Below, piece after piece: positions 1 to 9,947 of a stretch of 64,000 bases of DNA. Where the stretch lies: positions 3,866,136-3,930,135 of the forward strand of contig NW_020656077.1 in the NCBI RefSeq assembly GCF_003589595.1, given 5' to 3'. A program made the position numbers and the translations under genes. This DNA comes from Hyposmocoma kahamanoa (Eukaryota > Arthropoda > Insecta > Lepidoptera > Cosmopterigidae). The stretch's first letter is position 1. Each line of letters starts with the position of its first letter. The notes under the pieces were generated by a model. That model saw nothing but the letters and a program-made list of their open reading frames with translations. It was not told where the DNA came from and did not search any database.

Positions 1-480
1 CATCTATGTGACAAATGTTACTACTCATTACAAGAGTTTTTTAATGATAATGAAAATTGTTCACAATGATTAAAAAATGTAATTTCATATTTTTTATCCG
101 CATTTATAAATAATATAACATAATTATTTAATTTAATAAAAATAAATGTATGAGAATAATATTACTATTAATGTATTACTATTATGCAATACTAAAATAA
201 TTTGACGATTAATTTTTTATAAAAACTTTAGATTTTTAGGCTCTACATTCCTTTTGACATTCTTTTGACATTCATTTCTTACAATTGATTTATTAACTTT
301 CGGAATATATTAGCTTGAATTTAATTATTATAATTGTAATAATATTCAAATATATTTAATAGTATTCTAAATGTATTATAATATTTTAAAATGTATAATT
401 GACATTGCTACACCCTTACAGGGTACATGTTTGATACTTCATCAACTATTATAAGACCTAAATGTAACAACATGTTTTGC
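1..480. other. AT-rich sequence, no gene
   Basis: Very AT-rich with stops in all frames. The stretch from about 380 onward, ending in a TGTTTTGCAATAAAC-type string just before the ATT microsatellite, looks like the 3' tail of a non-LTR retroelement, but no coding part is left. Confidence 0.5.
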
Positions 481-487
481 AATAAAC

Positions 488-488
488 G

Positions 489-530
<42 letters not shown>
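488..530. repeat. (ATT)n microsatellite at a retroelement tail
   Basis: About 14 TTA/ATT units follow the string GCAATAAACG. Such a tail is typical of the 3' end of insect non-LTR elements and SINEs. Confidence 0.8.
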
Positions 531-539
531 GATAGAGTT

Positions 540-1220
540 ACAAGAATTGGAGAGAATTTGGGTTATATTTTTCTATATCTAATGGAGCAATAAACATGTT
601 TGACATAACTCCACTTATGCCATTCTTCCATGCGGGGTGCGATATGTTATGTTGCAACTCGTTGTATCTTTTGCTATTCGTATCAAAATGGCGACTTGAG
701 AACAAAATGGTGTTTACGTGTGTACCGAGTGACTTCCGTTTATATCCAATACAAAGTCGGACAAGTCTAGTTCCATTGTGGACTTCGTCGATAGCTCGAA
801 GCTACAAAATGCGAATTCAAGGAGACTAATCGATTTATATTCAAGTTTAAATGTCTATAAACTCTTATTAAGAAATTGATATGTATGTATTAGTATTTCT
901 ATTGGGATTTAATATGTTTCTATATAAGATAATGACTTAATGATAGTGATTAAAATAAATTAATCTCTAATTAAATTGAGGACACCAGCCCATTACACCA
1001 AGTACACCAAATATATTATGATAAAAGAGTAATTTAATTTAATTCTTGGGGAAATCTCAAATTCTATCTCTCTGTACTATTAAATTTTTTAAATAGTAAT
1101 AACGCTGCACGTAAACGTCATCCTTGTCGCCTTTATCCAGAAGAGAACTTGAGAACCAGTGATTAGGAACATTGACTGTAAATACTTGTTATAATACTTG
1201 TGGTGGACGGATAAAGTTTC
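540..1220. other. No gene seen
   Basis: AT-rich, stop-dense sequence. The 77-codon open frame at 596-829 shows no recognisable motif or codon bias and is treated as chance. Confidence 0.5.
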
Positions 1221-1221
1221 A

Positions 1222-1690
1222 ATTTCATCAGCAGTAGAGCTCCTTGTGAAAGAGTTCGTCCAGGGTAGTACTGCCAGTATGGCCTTATACGGGGCCCCCA
1301 TTTGGAGTATCAACGGCGACGAAGTCGCTGCTGAGGAAGCCCCAGAGGGTGGTCGCCCTGCGAATGTGCAGGGCGTACATGATGGTGGCCTGCGCTGCCG
1401 CATGCGTCCTCGCCGGTACTCCGCCGTGGGACCTTGAAGCCAAGGTCCTGGCGGAGGTCCGCACATACCGGCGGAGAATGAGAGACCGAGGCGAGCGACC
1501 CGCTCCCCAAGAGGTCAGGGTGCTGTTGAAATTTCAGGCACATGGGACTTGCCAACTTTCGTCTCAGGGTGCCAGGTGCAGTGGCAGTGGCCCTTTGCAA
1601 TTAAAGCATCGTAACTGGTATGGACAAACGTGTAGCGTACCATCAGACACACTATGTTTGTCCCGTCATTATTTGATGTTATTAAAAAAA
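1222..1690 (+). mobile_element. Family C repeat interrupted by a LINE fragment
   Basis: The left part (to about 1273) carries the family C head AGCAGTAGAGCTCC and GAGTTCGTCCAGG; the right part resumes near 1521 at the C block GTGCTG-TGAAATT-CAGGCAC and runs to the end TTTGTCCCGTCATT plus oligo-A. The C segment expected between them is replaced by the LINE fragment at 1274-1520. Confidence 0.7.
1274..1520 (+). pseudogene. R1-like non-LTR retrotransposon, C-terminal reverse-transcriptase fragment
   Basis: A GC-rich island against an AT-rich background. One frame reads YGAPIWS near the left end and a second reads LLRKPQRVVALRMCRAYMMV, then LAGTPPWDLEAKVLAEV and RERPAPQEV-like sequence. From memory of R1-clade ORF2 proteins, this 'APIW ... 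QR-ALR---YRTVS ... LAG-PPW-L-AEVLAEVY' order marks the region just after the RT domain. It is broken by a frameshift between the first and second blocks and has no start or end of its own. Assignment to the R1 clade is by motif recollection only. Confidence 0.6.
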
Positions 1691-1699
1691 CTCGCAGTT

Positions 1700-2717
1700 G
1701 TTTTCGAAGCCATAGCTTCATGTATTAGCCTTAAGTTAAATAAATGAAGAATAAATTATTAAAAAAAAAATTATTTTCCTCATTGAAGTCAATATTGTTT
1801 GTTAAAAGCAAACTGCAAAAAAGGTAATTAGTGATTTGCAAATAAACAGTCATTGATGAAATGAAACAATAGATATTTAATAAATTTTTGCCTACGGTAT
1901 TTCAGTTACGGTCGGTTGATTAATTTGGACGGTGCATTCAAAGAGAGACAATAGACATCATCGGAACACGTGCACAAGCCAGGCTAGTGTATGTATGTGC
2001 GCTGCAATTAGTCGTTAGTCCATTTCGGTCTCGTCAACATAATTCCCTTTGAGCTCATCGCCTCTTTGAGCGGTCCAGAACCGATTCCATCCCCAGGGCT
2101 CTCGGTATCGTGATAAAGCCCATCAACAAATGAATGCTATAACCTACATGGAAGGCCATTCATTACATCATTGATTTATATTGTTTTTAGAGAGACGTAA
2201 GTCGCAACACCCGTTTCAGTTACTTATGAACATTTGTTTAGTGACAATTTAAGACTAACCTATTTAGTTTTCCTGTTGCTTTTGCTTTGCACAAAAAAGG
2301 ATTAGTCTTTTATAAAACTCTTACTTGTAGACAATGTGCTTCTTAGGAAATAGACAGGTGTTGTCACTAAGGAACAAACAATGGGTTAGAATAAAAATAT
2401 ACTTACCACAGCGATGTCAAGCGGTGGACCGATCGACGACGTTCTACACCGACTACGTGACAAGTGTCAATAAATATGGCATCCGCTGTTATTTCATTCT
2501 CAAAATTTTCTCCTTGCGCTTTTTACCCATTCCTGTTAATGCCAACGGTAGGGTAGTTAAGTAATCGTTTAAGTTATCTTTTATATTGTCGTGTCGAACT
2601 GGTTTCCAATCGCACTTTTTGGCGAGCCGCTACAAACTGTGATGTAATGGTAATGAATAATGGAGTCCGTATATCTTTGTAAATAGTAAACAACGTTCTA
2701 CAATTGTAAATTATTAA
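1700..2717. other. No gene seen
   Basis: AT-rich sequence without recognisable repeats or coding frames. The 76-codon frame at 2334-2564 has no supporting motif. Confidence 0.4.
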
Positions 2718-2775
2718 AATGGAGTAACGGCTGGTATCCGCAACTCGACGTTTGGGCATCTATTTCGCGTGTAAA
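2718..2775. repeat. Short dispersed repeat shared with 54476-54530
   Basis: Both places carry TAACGG, then GCTGGT-TCC-CAACTCGACG, then CTATTT-GCGTGTA in the same order and orientation. Part of it (CGGGCTGGTAC) recurs near 51367. The family is unknown. Confidence 0.6.
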
Positions 2776-2799
2776 TTATTATAGAAATATAGATATAAT

Positions 2800-2823
2800 A
2801 AATATATATATATATATATATAC
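2800..2823. repeat. (AT)n microsatellite
   Basis: An uninterrupted run of TA dinucleotides. Confidence 0.85.
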
Positions 2824-2831
2824 TCTATAAG

Positions 2832-2869
2832 GCGACGAATACTATATAAGGCGTTACAAATCGAACTAA
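2832..2869 (+). repeat. TATA-containing repeat, copy 1
   Basis: The string CGACGAATACTATATAAGG followed by GTTACAAATCGAACTAACGG is repeated with few changes at 3995-4035. The TATATAAGG box with a fixed downstream context suggests a retroelement promoter fragment. Confidence 0.55.
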
Positions 2870-2872
2870 CGG

Positions 2873-3050
2873 TGCTGCTGATGCCTACACTGGTGCAGCT
2901 GGCTCTGCCGCTGCGGGTGCTGCCGTAGCCGGCGCTGCTGATGCCGACACTGGCGTTGCTGGCGCTGCCGCTGCAGGTGCTGCTGCAGCCGGCGCTGCGG
3001 GCGCCGACGTTGTTGCTGCCGCTACGGGTGCTGTCGATGCTGTCGTGCTG
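2873..3050 (+). repeat. 60-bp GC-rich minisatellite, about three units
   Basis: Units beginning GCTGCTGATGCC repeat with a 60-bp period at about 2874 and 2934, followed by a more diverged third unit. Because 60 is a multiple of three, each strand keeps an open low-complexity frame. The plus strand reads Gly/Ala-rich (GAADAYTGAAG) and continues open to a stop near 3126; the minus strand reads Ala/Pro/Ser-rich. Which strand, if any, was coding is unknown. It may be a broken gag-like or structural-protein segment. Confidence 0.7.
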
Positions 3051-3129
3051 CCCCCGCCATTCAAAAGTGTAGCTGCGAGCCACACACGACGTTACAGAGC
3101 GTCTCATCGACGCATGAGAATCCGGTGAG

Positions 3130-3990
3130 ATCAAACCATTATTGTGTCTATATTTGGTGATGTTGATACGTGGTGCGACGAAGTCGATCACGCTTGTACT
3201 TTAAATCACTGGGACGAAAAAGCGTGTTTGGGTTTTGATTAAAAGGGAATGTGAATGACCAGGTACGACCGAGCCTGCGCAAAATGGAGAAATTTGTTAT
3301 TTCATCTGTACCGAATACATGTGCCGCCATTTTGAGAGCAAGTTGTGTTGGCAAATGTAATAACGCTATTTGCTGATTGAAAATTATTTCTCCCCTAAGA
3401 ATTCTTTAATTAAGTACAAGTTAGACTTACAGCCCTAGCTTGCTTACATTTTGATTTTGGCTTGTTTGAATTCTTAGTGTCTTATCTTTTATTAAGGTGT
3501 TGGGGTGACTGGGAAGATATTCAGTTAGCTAACAGGCGCTGAGGTGACCTAGAACAGACCTGTGTAAATCCTGTAGCATTATCTACGTTGGATGGGAAAA
3601 GACTCAGTTAACCACACACTGAGGTGATCTAGAAGTGACTTGAATGTTAGATTGCTCGATTGATAAGGATAAAGACACAGATTCATTACGCATTCATGAA
3701 ATCCTTGTGGAAACTTGTGCTCATTTAGCTTACTGTGTGAGTTTAACTTTACTTAAGAACTTTTGGAAGATCACTATTCTATAACCTCAAGCTGTTAACG
3801 TCTACGTGATGTCATGTAGCTTTTACCCCTGTAAGGTTTTGTGCCCTTTCAAATTCTGGTGATGATGATATGGGCAGTTACACCCGAGCATATCTTCTCA
3901 GTAAGCTGCGAGGACGCTGCCCCATCAGGAGAGGCCGTGTGAGGAACGACTCTGCAAGAGCTGCCAACCGACCGTCATAGCTGCCAACTG
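3130..3990. other. No gene seen
   Basis: Holds weak internal repeats near 3539-3640 (GAGGTGA-CTAGAA blocks) and a moderately GC-rich stretch at 3895-3990, with no coding frame that I can support. Confidence 0.4.
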
Positions 3991-3994
3991 TCAG

Positions 3995-4035
3995 CGACGA
4001 ATACTATATAAGGAGTTGCAAACCAAAGTAACGGC
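3995..4035 (+). repeat. TATA-containing repeat, copy 2
   Basis: CGACGAATACTATATAAGG followed by AGTTGCAAACCAAAGTAACGG: the second copy of the repeat at 2832, in the same orientation and about 1.16 kb away. The two could be remains of long terminal repeats, but no polymerase or primer-binding site is visible between them. Confidence 0.55.
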
Positions 4036-4382
4036 TTTTTTGCTTTTTGCTAGTGTGCTCTCGACGCGTTTACCTCGCGTTGATTTGTATAACGTCCCGT
4101 GCTTTTCAAATTTGAACATTAGATTTTGTAACCGATTTTTATTTCATTAAAATTATTCTTAATTTTTAGTCGTTATTATGATTTCTGGTATAGATTTCTT
4201 TCTAACAGTATATAATTTCACCTTAAAATTATCGTCGCATTAAATTAAAAAATATTAAAAGCACTAGTTAGTATTCTCAATAACAATTATAAGTAGTAAG
4301 ATTTTTACATTAATAAATATTATGGACCACTCATAATTTTCTATTTATTGCATGAAGATAAAAATCGGCCGTACGTCTATAT

Positions 4383-4824
4383 CCTTAGTTCCCAAAGTGG
4401 TCCAGTGGTCCCGTGGACCCCTAGGGTCCCCTGGCGTGACAAAAAAATGGTCCACGAAAATTTCGATAGTGAAGAACTAAAATGTTGGCTTGACTTCACC
4501 TATCAATGCAGGCAGATAATATTTTAAGAAGCTCAGCGACTGTTACTTGTAAAAATTTGTATATTCCATATTCAGTACAACGTGTCCTTTACGTTTTTGA
4601 CATTCACTCACAGCACAATCAATTAAATTATCACATTTTTTTTCATAAACTATTAATTTGTGGTTGGAACTCAGCAATTTGCGTTGCAAATTTCCATAGT
4701 TAGATCTAATCTTCAAATTTTTTGTCGAGTTTTGAGAACATGTTAGAAATGTAGCTGCAGGGTGTCCACCGGAACCGACTAAATTTCGAAAGTGGTCTAA
4801 GAGAAAAAAGTCTGGGAACATCTG
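4383..4824. mobile_element. hAT-like non-autonomous DNA transposon (MITE)
   Basis: The 8-bp sequence GTCTATAT flanks the element on both sides (4375-4382 and 4825-4832). The ends are imperfect inverted repeats, CCTTAGTTCCCAAAG on the left and, read inward from the right, CAGATGTTCCCAGAC; GTTCCCA is shared. An 8-bp target duplication and a GTTCCCAAA-type terminus are hallmarks of hAT elements. The 442-bp interior has no transposase; the minus-strand frame at 4543-4845 shows no transposase motif. Confidence 0.8.
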
Positions 4825-5079
4825 GTCTATATAATGAAGAGACAAGGGAAATAATTACCAAAGTCACCGCCACATAAATCATTAAGCGGTGAGCATATTT
4901 AGCCTAAATCAGAAAAGGGCTAATATCCTATAAAAATAAGACTCAATATCTCGAATTAGCTTTTTTTATGATTCCAAGTGAAGGGACGAATAAGTCGTAG
5001 TGTTGAGATCCAAATCGCAAAGATCTGAGGGGTACATAAGTAGACACGGAGACGGGAGAGGGAGACATAAGTAGACACG

Positions 5080-5155
5080 AGCCTGTAATTTTACCAGCAC
5101 CCTTACATTACCTGGACGAACTCTATCACAAGGAGATCTTCTGCTACTACACTAC
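5080..5155 (-). mobile_element. Family C fragment
   Basis: Minus-strand match to C: GCCTGTAATTTTACCAGCAC, then CCTGGACGAACTCT and CAAGGAG. Internally deleted. Confidence 0.65.
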
Positions 5156-5195
5156 TCTACTGCTTTTACTTTTAGGTACATTTTAATACTTTAAG

Positions 5196-5290
5196 GCGGG
5201 ACGAACAAGAGACAACAAGTCGTGGTGAGAGCTCAAGACAACACACATGTGCCTGTAATTTCACCAGTACTCTTACTTACCCTTCAAAAT
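5196..5290 (-). mobile_element. Family C fragment
   Basis: Minus-strand match: GGGACGAACAAG, then ATGTGCCTGTAATTTCACCA and ACCCTTCAAAA. The body between is deleted. Confidence 0.65.
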
Positions 5291-5529
5291 AAGTAAATAT
5301 ATATATATACATACGTGGAGTGCAAAACCGAAAATATGTAGCCCTGATAAATTTATCTAAGGGTAATTACGACTGTTAGCCAGGAAAGGGGCAATATATT
5401 ACAAACGCAATCTCTTCCACGCTAGTCCTATAAATATTTGCGGTAGAATTCAGTTTCCACATTTGTAGCACTTTTAAAAACGCGGGTAACACATGCAAAG
5501 TTGGCGTGTGAAACGAATTTCTACACATG

Positions 5530-5697
5530 GCAGTAAGTAGTAATGTGACCATTACTACGCTTCGTTTTTAAAGGTAAGGACTGCTGGTGAAATTATAGGC
5601 AAAGGGTACAAGCGGCACTGAAACTATTATGGACAGGTGTCCCTTAACCACCAAGCACGACTTGTTCGTCTCCTCACGAGGTATTATAAAAAAAAAG
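5530..5697 (+). mobile_element. Family C copy, internally deleted
   Basis: Contains GCAGTAAGTAGTAATGTGAC, GCTGGTGAAATTATAGGCA, a GGCACTGAAACTATTATGGA-like block, CACGACTTGTTCGTC and an oligo-A end. The middle of the element (the CAGTGCCCCTCAGATC block) is missing. Confidence 0.7.
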
Positions 5698-5803
5698 AAT
5701 ACATTTGTTATACTGGGCGTCTCATCGAACGAGAAGTAGCACAAAAGATGCTTAAAAGTGACGTTTTCAAGTGTAAATTTTATTTCACGAAGAGAATAAA
5801 TGA

Positions 5804-6075
5804 ACTGGGTGACAAATACTTTCATAGATTTCTCATAGATGACTGGGAAAAGTCGTTGAACCACCAAATATACAAAGACAGACAGACAACAAGCACATAG
5901 AAAAATTGGTGAGGTCCGCTGGTTTGTTCCGTGACTTAGTTGGTAAAGCGTCTGCCACGGTATGCTAGAAGACGTCGGTTCGAATCCGGCCGGATCGAAA
6001 GATTTTTTTCTAAGTGTTCAATCTTTGTATTAATAATTATAAAAAACGAATAAAAATAATTGAATATCAATGCAA
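5804..6075 (+). mobile_element. Family B tRNA-derived SINE, copy 1
   Basis: The pol III A box lies in GTGACTTAGTTGGTAAAGCG and the B box in GGTTCGAATCC, followed by GGCCGGATCGAAAG and a tail that includes AAGTGTTCAATCTTTGTATT. The region before the A box (CAAAGACAGACAG, AAGCACATAGAAAAATT) recurs in other B copies. This is a SINE, not a functional tRNA gene: there is no intact acceptor stem. Confidence 0.8.
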
Positions 6076-6084
6076 TATCAATTT

Positions 6085-6385
6085 AAACACAGTGAATAGC
6101 GACATCTCTAGCCGGGACTGGTACCTGAAAAGGTATCTAAGTGGGTGACGAAATACTTTCATAGATTTCGCTACGGCTAAAAAGTCGTTGAAAAACCTTA
6201 TACAAAGACACGACAACAAGCACAGAAATTCGTGAGGTCCGCTGGTTCGTTCCTTGGCTTAGTAGGTATAGCGTCTGGCACGGTTTGCTAGAAGATGTGG
6301 GTTTGAATCCAGCCGAATCGAAGGAATTTTTTCTGAGTATTCGATCTTGTGCCAGTGGAGTAATTTCGCATAAAAAATATTGAAT
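6085..6385 (+). mobile_element. Family B tRNA-derived SINE, copy 2
   Basis: Tandem to copy 1. It begins with the longer head AGCGACATCTCTAGCC and shares GTCGTTGAAAAACC, GAGGTCCGCTGGTTCGTTCC, the A-box region TTGGCTTAGTAGGTATAGCG, the B-box region GGTTTGAATCC and CCGAATCGAAGG, ending near CAGTGGAGTAATTTCGCA. Confidence 0.8.
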
Positions 6386-6399
6386 ATTCAATAAAAATT

Positions 6400-6782
6400 T
6401 AAATAAATCATTTCTTACTTTGACTTAAAAACTATTAAGAATCTTGTCAATATTTTGATTATTTGATTTCACCACAGACCACATAAGTTTTCACGTATAT
6501 AGGGAGATCCACTTAGCAAAAAATATATTTTCAACTCATTTGCTCGTAAGTACTTAGTAGCGGTGCAGCAAAACTAGGCAGTATTTTTGTCATTCGGTTT
6601 TAGGACGGTAATTTTTTTAACTTCTACACTTTCGGGGTCCGCTCTAATGGAATAAATCGACTCGGTCATCGACGATGCCGCCTCTCCACTAATTCGCTCC
6701 GCGACCTTCCAAACAGCTATGAGCTTACTTACTTATTTAAACTAATGCAAATACCGTAGACGTTATTTCATTAATTAATAAT
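6400..6782. other. No gene seen
   Basis: AT-rich with a modest GC patch near 6634-6715 (no open frame). A short string, GTACTTAGTAGCGGT, near 6549 belongs to a common insect repeat also hinted at near 19985. Confidence 0.35.
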
Positions 6783-7152
6783 ATCGCACACACATATAGC
6801 CCCGCACTAGGGAAACCCTTAGTTTAGTAGCAGTAGAGCTCCTTGTGAAAGAGTTGGTCCAGGGAAATACTGCCACTTGTCTACTTCTGCCGCCAAGCAG
6901 TAATGTGAGCAATATTTTTATTATATTATTATATTATATTATTATGTTCCGGTTATGAAGGGTAAGGGTGCTGGTGAAATTACATGCACATGAGACTTGT
7001 CTATTACGTCTCAGGGTGACGGGCGCAGTGGCAGTGCCCCTCAGATCTTTGCGACTTAAAGCTCAGAGTGACACTGCAACTGTAGCTTACCATCAGGCGC
7101 ACGGTAACCAGCCTGGTATCCAGCATGGTAACCATTCGGCCACACAGGCAGT
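6783..7152. mobile_element. Chimera: family A ends flanking a family C copy
   Basis: 6783-6820 is the 3' end of a minus-strand family A SINE (CACACATATAGCCCCGCACT...). 6822-7108 is a nearly complete plus-strand C copy. 7113-7152 is the 5' end of a minus-strand A (CAGCATGGTAACCATTCGGC... CAGGCAGT). The central part of A, about 150 bp, is absent, so C replaces it rather than simply splitting it. Confidence 0.75.
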
Positions 7153-7159
7153 TAAAAGT

Positions 7160-8805
7160 TATTATCTTTGTAAAAACATTTTCATAAATACCAACCAGGG
7201 CACAGATATATTGACATATTAATGTTTTGCAGTCCATTGTCAGCACATGCACGTGCTCCATTGTTTTATATGTTTTCGTGTCACTTGTATTGTGTCTGGA
7301 ACTTATATAGATCTCTGCTGAATTACATTTGGCTGTGGACTCCAGAATTTATTTCAGGACTTCTTAGAATAGTACGTAAACTCAAAACCGATTTGTTTAT
7401 GATTTTTTTAACTCTATAAAAGGGATTCGCTCTGGGCTTTTGGAGGGAAAAGTGTCGTTTTTATTTTGACTTTCAATTATTTTGTGAAAACGCTAGTATG
7501 CCTTAATCGAAGATTAAAATGCGACATTATACGAATCTCGAATTAAAATACCCGTATCGGCCCGTTCTAAGGAATCCCGAGTCAATCCAAACACGCCGCC
7601 TCAAATTGCCTATTCTCTTTGTGGCGGCCATATTTACAGAAACATAATTAAACGAAGACATGGCTCAAAAGACTTGTAACCACGCCAAAATTATTAATAA
7701 AAAACTACTCTATAGAAGTATGTGTTATATACATTGACTTACAAATAAACAATGGTTATATACATTGACTTAATGGTTATATATGATATTTTTAATAATA
7801 TACATACGCAAAAAATTAGATTAACAAAATATTGGAGTACATTTTTCGTCATCCGGGACAAACATTTTAAAATTATTTTAAAAATGGGACTTGGCAATAT
7901 TTTTTTGTTCTGTTCGTCCAAAAAGGACAAACTAAAAAAAAACAGACAGACTAGCCACCACACTGCCACATCTTCAGTGGCGAGTTAACAAGATCTAGTC
8001 CGTTAAGTAAATATCTTAAACTCTTTTTTTGTTCTATCTTCCTCTTCATGTTGTGTTAAGTTCTTCTTCCTTGCGGAAAAGCAACAATTTATGGACCATG
8101 CAGCCTAGTTATATTTCCAGGCCTTCTTTCATAAGATTTTTGTTTTTTCGTACTTATAGTTAAAGCAAGAAATTTTAATCCTGAAAAATATTGTTCTATA
8201 ATTGTAATTTATTTTGAGAAAATCAAAGGTTTGTAAATATAAATAATATAATATAAATATAAAAAATATACATATTTGCATAATATGAATGAAAGTTTTT
8301 AAGTGTAATTTTCCTTTTTCTCAACTTCTTTGCAAGTGTGACATAAAACATTGTAGGCTACACGTACGAACTACAATTACAAACGTTCGGGATATTAAAG
8401 CACTCGCTTTTAGCTAGGGTTTTGAATGCCCCTCTGTTCCTAATTGCCTACTCACTGCCCTTTTAACACAATGTACTGCTGTGTTTACTCCAACCCTTTA
8501 AAGTTTATTCAATACCTTTCACTCTATTTTATCACTCTAATCGTTTTTATGAGGTCAGACAGTATGTACTGGATGAGAAAAAAGGTTTCGGATTCGATTC
8601 AAGGAACGACCAATTTTTAGAAAATAACTTTTCTAAATTGGTTCTAGTCTGACTGTTCTGGATAGCATTCCGGAGTCAATTATGTTACTCTAGTTCTCGT
8701 AGAACAGAGAATTCACTAGTTTGAGAATTCATTAGGTATTTGATGTAGTTGTCTGAAACATTATTGTTATTATCAGTATTAATAGCTATATAGATTTAGA
8801 TATAT
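7160..8805. other. No gene seen
   Basis: AT-rich and stop-dense. Small features only: a repeated phrase ATGGTTATAT-ACATTGACTTA at 7731-7785, and an imperfect inverted repeat CCAATTTTTAGAAAA / TTTTCTAAATTGG at 8610-8641. Confidence 0.4.
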
Positions 8806-9025
8806 AATAATAATAATGCACACAATCAACATAGCCCCGCACTAGGGAAACCCCATGTCACGAGTGCCATGGACACATACATAGACAACCACAAATTACA
8901 CCCGAACCATACCCGAACACACGAGAGCAATAAATGTAGGCCATACAAATATTACTCTCGGCCCGGAATTCGGACCTGGGACCTCTGCGTGGCAGTCATG
9001 GTAACTATTCGGCCACAGAGGCAGT
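8806..9025 (-). mobile_element. Family A tRNA-derived SINE
   Basis: Read on the minus strand it starts ACTGCCTCTGTGGCCGAATA, has a degraded B box, then the non-tRNA body (TAATTTGTGGTTGTCTATGT), the conserved CCTAGTGCGGGGCTAT and an ATT-repeat tail. The tRNA-like head followed by an unrelated body and a simple-repeat tail defines a SINE. Confidence 0.82.
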
Positions 9026-9029
9026 ATTA

Positions 9030-9945
9030 TCGGATATTTATTTTAGACTCTCGCATATCATCGGTTTTCTTAAAAAAGGGCGTAAACCACTGCTGTTTGA
9101 AAATATTTACGTTCTGCTTTAAAATTAATTACGCCAAAGTCTTAACTACTACTTAAAAACTTAATTTAACCTAAACTTAATTAAACCGAAAATGAATTTA
9201 TGAAAGGTTGTTAATATATAAAACATGGTCCCCGAAAATCTACGACATGTTGCTTCCGCCCTTTCTACAAGACACCGATTATTATATTTTTAAATTATTA
9301 TTGTTTTTCATTTCTCAGTCTTTTGATTGATTTTAACCACATCCACGGATCGAAACCAAGTAAATATTGGAATTATTTTTTTCTCAGGTTTTTGGCTGGG
9401 TTTAACTATATTTACGTATCGAAATCAAGTGAATGCTGTATTGTGATGAGCACCTATTTCGTCTTCTTCTGTCTGCTTGAACTTTTTATAATTGATTATG
9501 TAATGTATGCTTATTAGGATTAATTTGAAGTTTTAAATTGGAGAGGCGATATTCCCCTTCAATAGCACAGTCGGTCGGGGTTAGGTACATAGATTCAAGA
9601 GTCGGTGAACAATGCGTGTCGCATCGAGCAGGATCGCTTTCTACATTGCTATCCATAAGGATAGGCGTGTCGCTTACCACTAGGCGCACGACTTGTCTGT
9701 TCCGTCGTTTGCTATTCAAAAAAAAAAAAAAGAAAAAAATTGTGCAGGAAGCGACATACCACATAAATCCAACCGTCTCAAGTTGTTAGCAAGGCTGACT
9801 TGGAATGATTATTATTATTATAGTTTCTCTTTTTTCAGCCCTTTTGGCTGATTTTAACTTCATTGACAGACGGAAATCAAGTTAATACAGCCCAACTGTT
9901 ACAGTCAAATTATTAATAGATTACATTACTTTGTAATATGTTATC
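9030..9945. other. No gene seen; short duplicated motif
   Basis: AT-rich. A phrase of the type TTTTTC(T)CAG-CTTTTGGCTG-TTTTAAC appears three times (about 9314, 9381 and 9831), each followed by A-C-GATCGAAATCAAGT-like sequence, so a small repeat is triplicated here. An A-run with a G lies at 9719-9738. Confidence 0.45.
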
Positions 9946-9947
9946 AT

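Noticed and set aside
1089..1600. Overlapping 125-, 96- and 79-codon frames
   Set aside because: They arise from the GC-rich LINE fragment and the flanking C repeat; only the plus-strand LINE reading makes sense.
5935..6000. tRNA-like A and B boxes as a functional tRNA gene
   Set aside because: The sequence cannot form a full cloverleaf with a paired acceptor stem, and the same unit recurs with an unrelated tail, so it is a tRNA-derived SINE. The same holds for the family A heads and for 58493-58560.
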